Source: Chromobotia macracanthus
Taxonomy: Eukaryota > Chordata > Actinopteri > Cypriniformes > Botiidae
NCBI GenBank assembly: GCA_036877525.1
Contig: JAZGTH010000103.1
Location: 1,644,501-1,708,500 of the forward strand
Length of the DNA stretch: 64,000 nt
Direction: 5' to 3'
How positions within the stretch are numbered: the first letter of the stretch is position 1; the number at the start of each line of letters is the position of its first letter. The notes beneath the pieces are model-generated. The model was not told the origin of the DNA, ran no database searches, and saw only the letters and a list, made by a program, of their open reading frames with translations. The position numbers and the translations under genes are program-made. This document shows positions 17,594-30,115 of the stretch, one piece after another.

Positions 17594-20480
17594 GTCCCCA
17601 TTCGTCGCTTTCAGCATTATGGCACCTGGTGCGTTTGGCACGGCCGCAGCTTTGCTGTTACAGTCTTGATCTCTGTGTCACATCATCGGCATTATAAGCT
17701 ATATTAAAAGTTATATTTGTGATGCAGCACGTCTGTAGTTTGGTTACTGTTATTAATCACAGCTTGACGGGCTCCAGCCCTGTCACTAACCCATTCATGT
17801 TGCAGATATGTGGCTGTAAATGTGGTACCTCATCTAATTTATTTCACACACAATCTTTCTTATTTTTACATTATTTGAGAGACAACACGCAACATTTCGA
17901 CTTTAAAAATATCATTTGGTGGAGGTCAAAACAGCTCAAAGGTGATGAAAGACAACCCTGAAAGAAATCACCATTAGTTATGGCACCTACCGTACACACG
18001 TCCCCTTATTCATCTGAAACCTTCACGCTGAAAAAGAAAACTTCATGTTACTTTACATGGCATCTTTACGATACTTTCACTGGAGTTCAAAGGGTTTGGG
18101 TTATTTGTGGCTGCTATTTGTTTTTTTAATGTTAATGTAACGTTATACCTAATGTTCTGACCATGATATAAAAGCTGCTTTTTGAATGTATGTGAAGTTT
18201 TCATTTTAAGGTTCATCTCCACCTTACAAGGGCAGAATAGAGCAAAGCAGAACAACAGAAGCTCTTCAGATATTAACACTCCTGTCTGCTTCAAATGTGC
18301 TGAAAGTCACGTTTTCTAACACGGACTGAAGAAGCATTATCTGAGCAGTTATGGATTGTACTTCTGTAAAGTCTTTCTCATGCTGGATCTCAAGCAGGGG
18401 TCCGGGCCCTGGAGAGCAACCCAACAAAACTTCAACGGGACAATAAAGTCCTTCACACACCTGAATGCTCATCCAGGGTGCAGGACAAGTGACACATGGC
18501 AACCATGCTGCCCTGTGTTGTAGCTCGCAAATATCCTCCATATTTATTCTCCGTGTTGCAGTATTAATGAATATAGGAAATATTCTTCAGTCTCAGCAGA
18601 TTAAGAGATAATATGAATATGATTTACTCATTTAATGCTGAAATATATGCATTCTTGTTTGTATATGTACGAATTTGATACATTTTCATTAAAACAGGTT
18701 TTGTAGGTAATCTTTCCTTCTTGTTTTTGTTTACATTGAAATACCCAAAATGAAAAAAATGTGTGTGCGTGGGTGTGCATGTGTGTATGAGTGTGTGTGT
18801 GTGTGAGTGTGTGTGTGTGTACGAGTGTTGCCACACTGTGGTGTGACATTTGTAAGTGGCAGTGCGTTTCCGTTCAGTTCTGTGTTGTTCAGTTTGTGTA
18901 ATCACACAAAATCACACGTATCTCTCCCACTTGCTCAAAATTGAACTCAGTGAACTTTCAACATCTTCTAAGAGAAGAAAAAATGTGAACAGACAAGCAG
19001 ACAAACTTTGTGACAGGGGCATCATGCTGCCCACTGTGTGTGTGTGTGTTCACGACCTGCAGTGTGTGTTCACTCCTCACCAGTGATGGGTGATTTCAGA
19101 TTTCAGGTCACATTTCAGGTATCAGGTATGGGTCTGACAAATGTCACTCACTTCAGGAGTCGTTTCCGCTCGCCATTAAGGTGGATGTGTTGGGTACTCT
19201 GTGTGTCCAGCAGGAGGCAGCAGGAGTCAGAACCGCGTCCACACTGAGCTGCTAATACACAAAAGCATCCTCATAACTCACAAACACTTTAAACACACAC
19301 ACACACACACTAACATATTCACACAGCTCGGTGTGGATTTTAAACAGGTCATGACAGCTTAAAGCGGCATGTTAAACTGTATTTGCTTTTAGCAGCGTGT
19401 CAGCAGGTCGGTGTGATGTGTGAGGAATTAAACTGGTGTGTGTCAGTGTAAGATTTTCCTCCAGTCACATTACATCACACTATATCCTCACGGCTACAGC
19501 TGCCCTGCTGACCCAGTTCTGTCTGACCTGAAGGTCCAACTCCACCATTATAGTATCATAACAAACGGATCAAACCGGATTTTGTACCTTTTTCAACACA
19601 ATGTGCATCCAGCTATCTACACGGTGCTGTTTAATACCACCTTCATCCACCCCTGAAAAACTTTACTCGCTGTCTATAAAAAAGGATGTCAGACAGTCAG
19701 ATGAGTTTAAAACAACATGAAGGTGAGTGTTTTTCCTAAGCAAACACTGAAACGTTGTGAGAGCGCTTACTAAACCCTCAAGAAAACAGCTGTGTTATTT
19801 CTTTATTCATTTCTTTAGGTCTGATGGTAACAGAATGATTCTGCAGACCTCAGAGGAGATCTGGACCTTGAGCAGAAACTGAAGAACAGATGGAGAGTGT
19901 AGCGCGGGTGTCAGTCAGACGCTGGTAATGACAGACCTTCATTTTCTTTCCATGTGGTGGAAATGAGGTGATTGTTCTTACATAAGTCACAGGAATGACC
20001 CAGACACGCTAATGTGAAACACATGAGTGTGTCTTACAGTTTATCTGCACATAAAGCACAAACAGTCTTCTGTTTTTATACAGTATTTAATGGTTCGTAT
20101 GTGCTAAACATTAAAACCTATATATTCAGTATCAGTCATTATTCATAAGTTTTATTAATAATGTTTACTATTAAAAAACTCACAACTCTTCGTTCTCTGT
20201 TTGCCTCCAATTTTCTTGAGATTTACTTTCCGATGCTTCCAATGTGAAACACCCACATTCCAAATTCTGGAATTCTGGTTGTTTATCATCGTCCGGTTGT
20301 AATAGTGTCAGTTTGCATGTTCTGCAGTGCTTGTAGCTCAAGCAAGCTTTAGTTATTGTGATTTTGGGTGTGTGTTTCTTTAACTTCAGTTTAGGGCCAA
20401 AAATGTCCCTGGATGTTAACTGAATCTGGCCAAACCTCACTTTTGGGACATCTTCAGCTTAAAATGGTTTAAAAAACTGT
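17594..20480 (+). other. il2rb 3' UTR and intergenic, no further gene seen
   Basis: The il2rb 3' UTR starts here; its end is not clear. The sequence includes short CA/TG runs at about 18760-18820 and 19293-19310. Several short ORFs on both strands lack any family resemblance. Confidence 0.5.
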
Positions 20481-20489
20481 TACATTAAC

Positions 20490-20580
20490 TAAAAGTCGAG
20501 GTTAATTTAATGCAACGGTTGGATTTGCCCATATTTTGTACAACCATGGGTTAAAACAATCCAGAATTTTTAGAGTGTAT
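20490..20580. mobile_element. Fragment of a fish MITE-like repeat
   Basis: The segment gggttaaaacaatccag followed by aatttttagagtgta is a right-end signature I recognise from common teleost repeats with ACACTCTAAAAA termini. Only a fragment is visible and the family is not assigned. Confidence 0.4.
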
Positions 20581-20995
20581 ATCCCAGTTTAGATAAGTAA
20601 CTGTGTTCAGATGGTCCATTGACACTCGTGGTGAAAATGATATTATTTACTTGGTTGTGGTTTGCTGATATTTTCCTGAAATTCCTCTGCAGGAGAAGAA
20701 CACAGACAGACCGGAGCCCAGAATCCGGGATCCTCATATAACACACAGCAACCTTGAAAGACATGCAGTTCATTCGGACTCTCTGAGCTCGTGTTTATAA
20801 TATTCTTGGGTTTTACACTTTCATAGTTTTAAACACATGAGACACAAAATTCTCTTTCTGAGAATGTCTGTGACATTGAAAAGTTTTGATTGTAACGTTT
20901 TGTTAAGAAATAAGAGAAGGTTATGAATAGAGGGCGAGTAAAGGAAAGTGAGACTGAGACTGACTGAGACAAAGAGTGTGTTGAGAATGTGATGG

Positions 20996-21028
<33 letters not shown>

Positions 21029-22282
21029 GAAATAAAGAGGAAAATTTCCATCTTCTCTTTCACTCCCTCTCTCTCCTCTCAGTTCACTGACTGTCTGCAG
21101 CAGCAAATACAGCACCAGGAACCACCGTAAGTCCTCCACACACACACACACACACACCGGCAGGAGAAAAGAAACTTTGTGAAGTTTAGACTCTTTGAGA
21201 CTTTAACATCCCAGTTTAGCATCACATGGAGTTTTTGATCTTGCAGCAGGAAGTTCTGGCACGTGTGTTTAAGGTTTGTTAACAGATTGCAGGCAGATGG
21301 ACAGCTGCAGATACTGATGCAAACATCTGCGAAGCGTTCATGCAGATCAGCGAGTGATGTATCGCAGCTACACACACGTACAGCATCTATTCTGCTCAAC
21401 TGTTTCATGTGTGTAGCGTGACAGACATTTTTTTTCCGCAGGTGGTTTCGTGGTAAAAATCAGCATTTGATTATGACTTTTACGCTGGAAAATTCCCAAT
21501 CAGTAAACCTGAGATGAACTGAGATGGTTCAATGAACTGAGAGGTTCAAAGCCTGTGATTTCAAATCTAATTTAAATCTGGAAACAGGAAGTTGTACAAT
21601 TAAAACAAATGACCTTATGATGTAAAATTAAGAAGAAATATGTAAGATTTTAAGGTCACTGATCAAATGTAGGTAAATGTTATAAAGATCAGATGTTCTG
21701 TAAAGAACACAAGATGTTCTCTGACATGTTCTCACATCAGGCTGAGATGAGCTGGATCTTCAGACTGTGTTTAAAACCGGAGCAGAACATACCAAACATT
21801 AGAAACTCGTGTTCAATTTCATATTCAACTTTACAATCGAATGCTCATGCTGACATTATTTATAAAGACAAAAATGTGCTAAATTAGAAAAAACAAAACA
21901 GAAAACTGTATTGTCACTGGTGATTTCAGACTTTTGACTCTCACTGTTTTGTGATGAACTCAGTCAGACTTTTCTACATTTGTCATGCTGGTGTTATTAA
22001 CAGCTTTGATGTTCTCTGTGTCTCAACACGTCAGACGCTGAAAGCTGTTATACTGCGACACTAACGTTTGAGATTTACTGCAGGCATCCGGCATAAAATC
22101 CTGCAGGTGAAATTAAAGGGCAGTACAGAGAAGCGTCTCAGAGGCTTCAGATCTTCTCAGCTGGACTGCAGTTGTGAAATGCTGCTGTACTGAAACACGA
22201 GTGTGTGAGCTGTCACAGCTCTTCACTGAGAGACAGAGATGATCACTCTGTGTTTCTGTGAACACGACTGCATGCATATTCC
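20581..22282 (+). other. Intergenic; possible noncoding 5' exon of c1qtnf6
   Basis: A (GA)n run lies at about 20996-21022. The segment ctgtctgcagcagcaaatac ending at ACCACC|GTAAGTCC (about 21127) has a fair donor and could be an untranslated first exon of c1qtnf6, but nothing proves it. The rest shows no gene. Confidence 0.3.
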
Positions 22283-22562
22283 CAGCAAACAGGGAATGTT
22301 CTTAGAACATTGGCTAATGCTCTCTAAGCGTTCTCTCAAAGTTATCAAAAACTACTTGCAGTAACGTTAGCAGAACTTTGTTTTAACATTATATATCATA
22401 CATCTCAAAAACGTTAGTCTTAGGTTGTTACAGAAAATGTTACAGAATTTAACACGTTTGAATAACATTCAGTAATGTTAGTAAAAAAGTAACATTTTTA
22501 GCATTTTTAATACTTAATGGAAACGTTAGGGAAACGTTATCACAACCTAAAGTTGTAAGTGG
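22283..22562. mobile_element. MITE copy
   Basis: Left end cccagcaaacagggaatgtt followed by cttagaacattggctaatg and the family's AACGTT-rich interior. The right end is eroded (cctaaagttgtaagt). Confidence 0.7.
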
Positions 22563-22784
22563 ATGTCAGCAATAAGCTGAACTTTGGTGTAAGAACTAAC
22601 ATACACATATGTTACACATGTATATTATATTCGCACAGATCATGGGGCAGATGGGTTATATATATATATATATATATGTAATAATGTAATGGTGTGCCCC
22701 ATGGTATGTATATATGTAACACACACACACTCTCACTCACACACACACACACACACACAGTGGAGCAGAGAGACAGTCAGATGG

Positions 22785-22945
22785 ATCTGTGGTAGTTTAA
22801 CTGTGTGGTAGTTTATCTGTGTGGTAGTTTAACTGTGTGGTAGTTTATCTGTGTGGTAGTTTAACTGTGTGGTAGTTTATCTGTGTGGTAGTTTAACTGT
22901 GTGGTAGTTTATCTGTGTGGTAGTTTATCTGTGTGGTATATCTTA
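22785..22945. repeat. Minisatellite, 16-bp units in alternating types
   Basis: The unit tgtgtggtagtttatc alternates with tgtgtggtagtttaac, giving a 32-bp higher-order period repeated about four times and then a final run of the first type. A short CA microsatellite lies just before it (about 22720-22760). Confidence 0.92.
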
Positions 22946-23044
22946 GTTTATCTCTGGTCATGTGAGCAGGCTGGACGCAGACCAGCAGAAACATTAATGT
23001 ACATCCTGAAGGGGCTTAATTAGTCAAGCTGCATTCCACCCTCT

Positions 23045-23129
23045 CCCCCCGTGTCTCTCTCTCTCTCTCCCCCTCTCTCTCTCTCTCTCTCTCCCTCCCC
23101 CCCTCCCTTTTCTCTCTCTCTCTCCCCCC

Positions 23130-23189
<60 letters not shown>

Positions 23190-23378
23190 CTCTCTCTCTC
23201 TCTACCTCCCTCTCTTCTCTCTCTCTCTCTCTCTCTCTACCTCCCCCTCTCTCTTTCTCTCTCTCTCTCTGTCTCTACCTCCCCCTCTTTTCTCTCTCTC
23301 TCTCTGTCTCTACCTCCCCCTCTCTCTCTCTCTCTCTACCTCCCCCCTTTCTCTCTCTCTCTCTCTCTCTCTTCTGTC

Positions 23379-23427
<49 letters not shown>

Positions 23428-23456
23428 CCCCCTCTCTCTCTCACTCTTTTCTCTCT
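23045..23456. repeat. (CT)n with two long poly(T) tracts
   Basis: Pyrimidine-only low-complexity block: (CT)n with repeated ctacctcccc spacers, a T-run of about 55 at 23134-23189 and another of about 40 at 23387-23427. One strand is almost purine-free over about 400 bp. Confidence 0.95.
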
Positions 23457-23459
23457 TCA

Positions 23460-24093
23460 TTTCTCAACATCATACTGTAATCCAGTCTGCTTTATTGATT
23501 TCATTATTTAAATACTCAGCTGTTTTCACAGTCTCATATTAGCTCAAGAATAACAGTGTGTGGAAAGTTACTTTAGGGAGTGTCTTAAAAATACAGGAGA
23601 TAAATATCAAATCTGACTGCAATTCAAAAAATGTCTGTCTTACACTAACTTTTCCTCATGCTGGTTTATGGTTAGAGCTGCTTCAGTGCTGGTTTATCTG
23701 ATGAACATAATCTAACAGCTCATTCATTTGGTTTGTATCTGTTTGCTTTAATGATTTGCAGGTATCTGTGGACATTGTGTAGAATATTCAGAGGGATTTT
23801 GTAATATTACGATTTATATGTATATTATAGGCTATTAAACATGTATATTAAGTAGACCATTAACATTATATGTTAATATTATACTTCTAATTTTACTGTT
23901 TTCTGTTTCATTTGTAAATATTTAGCAAATTTTTTACCTACATAAATTTTACTTACATAAATTGTGATTGCAGTCCTATAATTATGATTGTAATGATTTT
24001 AATAGTTCATTTGTGTGTCTTGATTTATGTTTTATTATGAAGAATAGGTTGAGCTACACAGTGTTCATCTCTTCTTCTGCTTCAGGTGTCACT
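23460..24093 (+). other. c1qtnf6 upstream sequence / 5' intron
   Basis: No coding exon is visible. The acceptor CTGCTTCAG at about 24085 lies 9 bases before the c1qtnf6 start codon, so this is likely intron after an untranslated exon. Confidence 0.5.
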
Positions 24094-26618
24094 ATGTTTG
24101 GATTTGGGCTCGTCTGTCTGTTCGTTCATCTGGTCGTCTCTGTACCTCAGCCGCCCTGCCGCCGATGCTGTGACCACCTCCCATCACTAGATGATGCTGC
24201 AGCACATACAGAACACATGCCTGTGATGCCTGAGATCCGCACGTACATCAACATGACCATTCTCAAAGGTACTGGAGATCTTTCTGACTGACTGATGCCT
24301 TTGATCTTGTGACCCCAAACCAAAATGTGCTTGAAGTTACAGGACAAAAACAAACACGAACATAGCTAGTAAGTTAGTGAGAATGACTAGCAGACATTAG
24401 CCAGACTTTTAAAAGCCATCCTGATCCCTCCATGACGCGTTACAACACGTCTCAGAGTCGAATGAAGCAAGTGAAAACTTAAAGCTGTCCGCTGGGCTCT
24501 GAACCACAATCAACTGCCGAAAAATCCAGAAAATGTTGCTTTTAAAATGTCTAGAACAGCGTTTCTCAACCAGGAGACTGGGGTCCACAAGACGACCTCA
24601 ACAAACTTCCTCAAGATGACTTGAAATGATTTAAAACCAGACAAAAGAAGCATTACAATAAGCTGAAACAAATGTTCAGGACGTTTGTTAGCATTTGATT
24701 ATTTTTTAAGGAGTACACATCTTTCCAGTTATATTGTACTATTTCATTGGGTATAAACTGTGAGACCTTCCAATGTTGTGGACATTGGATTGAGATCCAC
24801 TGGTCTGGAATACATATCGATGATCGACTCCAGTTTCCTCATCTCCCGGTCCAGTTCTTCTCTGTCTTCTGGCTCAAGTACTCTGGGATATGGGAACTGA
24901 ACTCATTGTTGTGATCCAGTAGGGAAACGAGTGTGTCTGAATGTGTGTGTGTGTTCAGCTGTTTTTCCCTCTGTGAGCCTCAGTTAACCTCTATGCACTC
25001 GGCTCGGGAATTTCTGCTCCACTGGGGGTCAGTTTGGTGAACAGGAAGTAACAGAGCTGGCAGGAAAGATGCTGATGTGGCGGGAACAGCAGCAGGAGCG
25101 TCGTGTGCGTCTGCGCGCTTGCACATTGCGTGTGTAAAAATGAAGCCTGCAGAAATGTGGTCTATGGAAATTTTGAGCTGAGGTTTGAATCAGAGCCAAC
25201 AATTATATGTTGACCAGAACGGACAAGACAAAAGTTTTTTTAGAAGCTGTGATTAGAGGCTTTGAAACTTTATTTTGCCTGAAAGACATTTCCAGCTAAC
25301 AGGGAACATTCTCTAAAAGTTCTCTCAAAGTTATCAAAAAACATTCTTGCAGTAATGGTAGCAAAACCTTTTTTAACATATATCATATATCATTATATAT
25401 AATATAATGATATAACATTACTCTTAAGCTGTTAGTGGAACTGGCAGAAGTTGTCTGTATGCTAGTGTGTGCTGCACTCTGTGTTGCTGCAGGGGACGTT
25501 AAAACATGTTTCGTAAACTTTTAACTATTATTAATTTTGTCCTTCAGGGCAACACGACTGTCTTGGCAGAGCAATATTAAGAAGACAATCTTGCTAAACA
25601 ATGTGCTAGTTAATTAAACTGTTCACATGTTTATATGTAGCTGCTTGAATAATAATATATTCAGATTAATGGGACACACATTTGAAGGTAATTCTGTCAC
25701 CTTCCTGAGGTTTGTTACAGTAACACAAGAACGCACAACTGTACAACTGGACCACACACTTACAACACTTAATTTTACGGACATACACAACACAACTTAG
25801 TGCTAAATTCAAAATACAGATAAAACAGCTGTAAAAAATTGAAATGGAAAATTCGCTCCTATTAACACAGTAAATTCTGCTAATTTGTTTTACAATGTAA
25901 AGTGTCAATGCATACTTCAGTGTGAACACACTCCAATACAACATTGTGTATATACACTACAGCGTACAACAGTATGCACACTACAATATATAACAAAGTG
26001 CTGTGTGTGTAAAATGGGATGTACTTACTGGGACGTTATTGTCACACTTTGTTGTTTTTGTTCTCTCAAGGTGACAAGGGTGACCGCGGGGAACGAGGAA
26101 CTCCTGGAAAACCCGGCATTGAGGGATCTCCAGGACCAAGGGGGGCTGAGGGCCCAAAAGGCTCCAAGGGACACGCCGGAGCTCCGGGTGACGCTTGCAA
26201 GTCTCAGCATTCGGCTTTCTCGGTGGGCCGACAGAAGTCCCTTCACAGCGCAGACAACTACCAGGCCCTGATTTTCGACACCATCTTCGTAAACTCCCCA
26301 GAACACTTCGATATGTTTGCCGGGAAGTTCCGTTGCCACATACCGGGCGTCTACTTCTTCAACGTGAACGTCCACACATGGAACTTTAAGGAGACGTACC
26401 TGCACATCATGCAGAATGAGAGCGAGAAGGCCATTGTGTACGCACAGCCGAGCGACCGCTCCATCATGCAGAGTCAGAGCGTGATGCTGTCTCTGCAGCA
26501 GGAGGACGAGGTGTGGGTCCGTCTCTACAAACGGCAGCGGGAGAATGCCATCTACAGTGACGATGTGGACATCTACATCACCTTCAACGGATACCTCATC
26601 CAACCCCAGAACGAGTGA
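24094..26618 (+). CDS. c1qtnf6: Complement C1q/TNF-related protein 6
   Basis: A secreted collagen-C1q trimer-forming protein of the CTRP family. Two coding exons, 24094-24268 and 26071-26618 (stop TGA 26616-26618), are joined in frame at CTCAAAG|GTGAC, for 723 nt and 240 aa. A hydrophobic signal peptide (FGLVCLFVHLVVSV) is followed by a Cys-rich stretch (CRRCCD) and PEIRTYINMTILKGDKGDRG, which matches human PEIRPYINITILKGDKGD. The collagen part is 14 uninterrupted Gly-X-Y triplets. The C1q domain runs to the end and contains YQALIFDTIFVN, GVYFFNVNVHTWNFKETY, AQPSDRSIMQSQSVML and VRLYKRQRENAIYS. C1QTNF1 is the nearest alternative; the ERSIMQSQSVML-like block, length and il2rb neighbour (as in human 22q12.3) favour C1QTNF6. 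Human CTRP6 is somewhat longer at the N-terminus. Confidence 0.93.
24557..24802. mobile_element. Non-autonomous hAT-like element with target-site duplication
   Basis: Element of 246 bp in the c1qtnf6 intron. It begins cagcgtttctcaacc and ends ttgagatccactg, the inverted CAG..CTG ends typical of hAT elements. The flanks gtctagaa (24549-24556) and gtctggaa (24803-24810) form an 8-bp target-site duplication with one mismatch, the size expected for hAT. No ORF. Confidence 0.75.
25292..25440. mobile_element. MITE copy (left part)
   Basis: Starts ccagctaacagggaacattc and shares the internal segment tctctcaaagttatcaaaaa with the other copies. It stops after the ATATAT centre, so the right half is deleted. 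Confidence 0.7.
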
Positions 26619-27224
26619 GGAACATCAGCTAAGAAGAACCACAAATGTTGGACGTGTTTGGAAATGTGCCAAAAACTATCCAGATGGAGCAAATGAACAA
26701 AAATAATAGGCCATATTTTTTTTAAGTATCTGAATGTCATACATTTTTATATTAGATTCCTGCAGCCCATCATCCAAACATAACAGCTTACACAATGCAT
26801 TGAAATCTACAGGTCTTCTGCCTCAAAACAGTGTGTTCCTCAAAACAAAGTGTGAAGTCTTATATAAAGAACTTCACTAAACGGCTGGAACATGTCGCCA
26901 GATTTTTGTGTTTAGACTGAACTTTGTGAAATGAGACAGAGGGGCTGCAGCTCCAGCTCTGTGTGGGAACCGAGATGGGCTGGTTTATGTTAGTCATATA
27001 GAATGTTTATATGGTGGAACTGTTTGGACCTCACGTCTGCTGGCCCCTCCTGACCTCTGCCAGATATTAACAGCCAATGTTAGACACATACAAAACAACA
27101 CTGACTGTTGAGTCTGTTTACTTACAATGAACCACTTTATGAAATGAATATGTTATATTTACTGGGATATATCAGCAGTTCCTGCCCACTGAAGTCCACA
27201 GCACAAATGATACAAAACATATTA

Positions 27225-27565
27225 CATGTGTGAGTGTGTTTATTGGACGGAAGGTGTTGTGTGTGTGTGTATTGAGCAGAAAGTATTGTGTGTGTGTGTG
27301 TGTGTGTGTGGTATTGTTGTGTATTGGGTGGAAGTGTGTGTGTGTGTGTGTATTAACAGAACGTTTTGTGTGTGTGTGTTTAGCAGAACGTATTGTGTGT
27401 GTGTGCATGTGTGTATTGGGCAGAAAGTATTGTGTGTGTGTGTGTGTGTGAAGGTATTGTGTGTGTGTGTGTGTGTGTGTGTATTGGGTGGAAGGTATTG
27501 TGTGTGTGTGTGTGTGTGTGTATTGGGTGGAAGGTATTGTGTGTGTGTGTGTGTGTGTGTGTTGG
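27225..27565. repeat. Compound (TG)n minisatellite
   Basis: (TG)n blocks are joined by the spacer tattgggtggaaggtattg and variants (tattgagcagaaagtattg, tattaacagaacgttttg), about eight to ten times with a period of roughly 35-50 bp. Cys/Val ORFs here are artefacts. Confidence 0.9.
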
Positions 27566-27661
27566 GTGGAAGGCGTTTCTGTTGATGTTAAACAGGATGT
27601 ATGTGGCTTTCCTATTTCAGTGGCAAAAACCCACTTGTGACAAACTTAGATGATCGAAATG

Positions 27662-27675
27662 TGAGAGAGGGAGAG

Positions 27676-27730
<55 letters not shown>
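27662..27730. repeat. (GA)n microsatellite
   Basis: Nearly pure (GA)n of about 65 bp. Confidence 0.95.
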
Positions 27731-27733
<3 letters not shown>

Positions 27734-28740
27734 TTTTGGGGTCACAAGGGACCAATGGTAGTGCTGTAGTTTATTTTGCAGGTTTATCTCATTTCAGTCT
27801 GGGCTGCTCTCAGGACATGACTGTAACAAACGTCACTGAACTTCTGTTACATTGTTACCAAAGAAATCAGGTGCTACAGGTCCATGTTTGAGATCTAACA
27901 TGTTCAGTGTTGTTCTCAACACATCTGGTGCTCAAAGGCTCATACTTGACTGTAATGATGTTCTTGTGTTTTGGTCTCTATAGTAACAGCTAAAGAAAAT
28001 GACATGGTGCTTTTTGTTGTACTGTAAGAGTAGCACAAATAGTTTTTATGCCACAATGAAAGTTCATAGCCTCTGTTATTGATCTGCATAAATGATGAAA
28101 TAATCAGGTGATGAAAGAACCAGCTGTCTGTTCCAAAATCTGAAATTAATCACACATTGTTTTCCATGTAAAAGGTTGGTTACTCATCTGCAATGAACTA
28201 TAAAAGATGTTTATAAAACTCTACATGCTTCAGGTCTTCTGATGTTGTATTTTCAGACTAACATTAGTTGTTCTTCACATAAAATCTGATGTTCTGCTGT
28301 ACAGGGACTGTTCTAGGATCAGCAGATATTAATCTAGACCGCCGCGGTTGTATGGCTTGTTTGATTAAAATAACTGAAAACTAAAAGTCCCTTTTGACCT
28401 ACATATCTCATGCAAAGTTTGACATCGTGTCTTAAAAACATACATTGTTTTTAAGCTCCTGCCCCATAACCTAGCCATTCAACTAGAGGGTAATAATAGG
28501 TTGAAAATGGTCTACAAGTTCCTAAACCAGTTCTGTATTAAACCCTAACACTACTGAGCTCAACCCTATAATCTCAGGATCAGGTTTGTTGAAGTCCAAC
28601 AAAGATGTTGACCTAGAAACACAAAACTCAACATCAGGTTCAAACACGAGGTGCCAGTGAGTTCTGCCCTCTAGTGGTCAGAGGGAATATTACCATAAAT
28701 AGAGACAGAAATAATCAAAAACTTCATTCAATTAATATAT

Positions 28741-28839
28741 ACACTGCAAAAAAAACTTTGCTGCCTTAAATTTAATCAATTTGGCTGCAAAAGTCATTTC
28801 AACTTTAAAATTTAAGGCAGCAAAGTTTTTTTACAGTGT
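28741..28839. mobile_element. Short palindromic MITE, about 99 bp
   Basis: The left end acactgcaaaaaaaactttg continues gctgccttaaattt. The right end is its inverse (aaatttaaggcagc, aaagtttttttacagtgt). The inverted arms are about 35 bp each around a short centre, so RNA from it would fold into a long hairpin. Confidence 0.85.
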
Positions 28840-30115
28840 GCTACAAACAGCTCACATGCAACAAACCATTCATCAGATTAAATGATTTGACAAACAAACT
28901 GTAGTAATCATTAAAATTGTATTTACAAAACGTCCGCTGTACAGTCCCTCCACATACACAAACAAAATAAGAAATGCATCAAAATCTAATTACATTTAAT
29001 CTGAAATTGCACAGAATCATTCATAATAATTATTTGGAGGAGTTATACAAAAGTCAATGCAAAATACAGTGTTAACATTTGATGTGAAAATGTGCTGTAT
29101 AAAGTGTCTTTGTTTCTCGCTGATTATTGCGTTTGCTCTTTATAGCTTCTAACTTGCCTAAAAGAAATGAAGAGCAGTGATCAATGTTTTTTGCATATTA
29201 TTCCCACGTAAACATAAACGATTTTCGGTTTACCTCGCAAATACATTCCTCAACATCAGTGAGTGATGTCAATGTATCATTTACTTAACAGATTAACAGA
29301 GACATTGTTCTCCTAAACAGGATTGGAAGCGTTCACACCAGGATCTTTGATTCTCTGCCACATACAGAGTGAAACCTGATCAAATGCTCAGATTTAGTTT
29401 CGTCATTCTGGCTCTCTGAGGTTCTCAGGTGATGAGGCTCAATACATTCACTGTTGCCCTCTGGGCCTTTAAAGGGGTGGAGAAAAGCTAGTGATGATTC
29501 AGTGTTTTTCGATAAATACAGCTGTCGTTATTGCAAAATTGCTACCTGAGAAATAAGCACAAGAACGGGAGGTAAAACGGAGCAACAGCCCAGAAGTATC
29601 AGAGCTGAACACTCAAACGCCACACGTTCTCAACACACCAGAGCAACGTTAATTCATAAGCCTGTTATTTAAGTTTCACACATTAAAATGACAGTCAGGT
29701 TTCTTCTCTGATGCTTACTGCCACTATTAAAAAAGTGAACTAAACATTAACATAAACTCTTGTGTATAATTTAGTGTTATTTTTAAAAAGCTCTTCTTTT
29801 ATCGGAATTAAATCTTTCACTGCCTCCAAAACAGCTTCACTTTTAAACAGGCGTCACAACACGTCCCTCCCCATCTGGCTGCTGTGTATCTTGGTTGATA
29901 ACACCCGCTTTTAAGAGTGCGGTCAAACCCCAGTGAATACAGCAGCCTCACCCTACACTGAACATTTCCAAACACAATGTTACTCAACATCCACCTGTCA
30001 AACGTTATAATGTGGCTTTTGACGCGCCTAGTTGTGAATGTGTTGACAATGGTTTGTGTCCGGGTGTAATCAGGTGATAGTATGTTTTAATGGCATTATA
30101 ATTTTGCATTGATAA
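28840..30115 (-). other. Intergenic or distal mgat3 3' UTR
   Basis: AT-rich, with no supported exon on either strand. The mgat3 polyadenylation site is not clear, so part of this could be its 3' UTR. Confidence 0.45.

Larger units (their letters stand above)
26619..28740 (+). other. c1qtnf6 3' UTR and intergenic
   Basis: The 3' UTR of c1qtnf6 starts here. The stretch carries a compound TG repeat at about 27225-27565 and a (GA)n repeat at about 27662-27730. No other gene is visible. Confidence 0.6.

Noticed and set aside
20180..20440. 86-codon frame on the - strand
   Set aside because: No homology recognised, and it lies next to a repeat fragment.
23051..23542. 163-codon reading frame of Ser/Leu/Phe
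   Set aside because: Pyrimidine low-complexity sequence.
26025..26603. 192-codon reading frame on the - strand
   Set aside because: It is antisense to the c1qtnf6 collagen/C1q exon and shows no family resemblance.
27226..27653. Cys/Val-rich reading frames resembling small secreted peptides
   Set aside because: All derive from the compound TG repeat.
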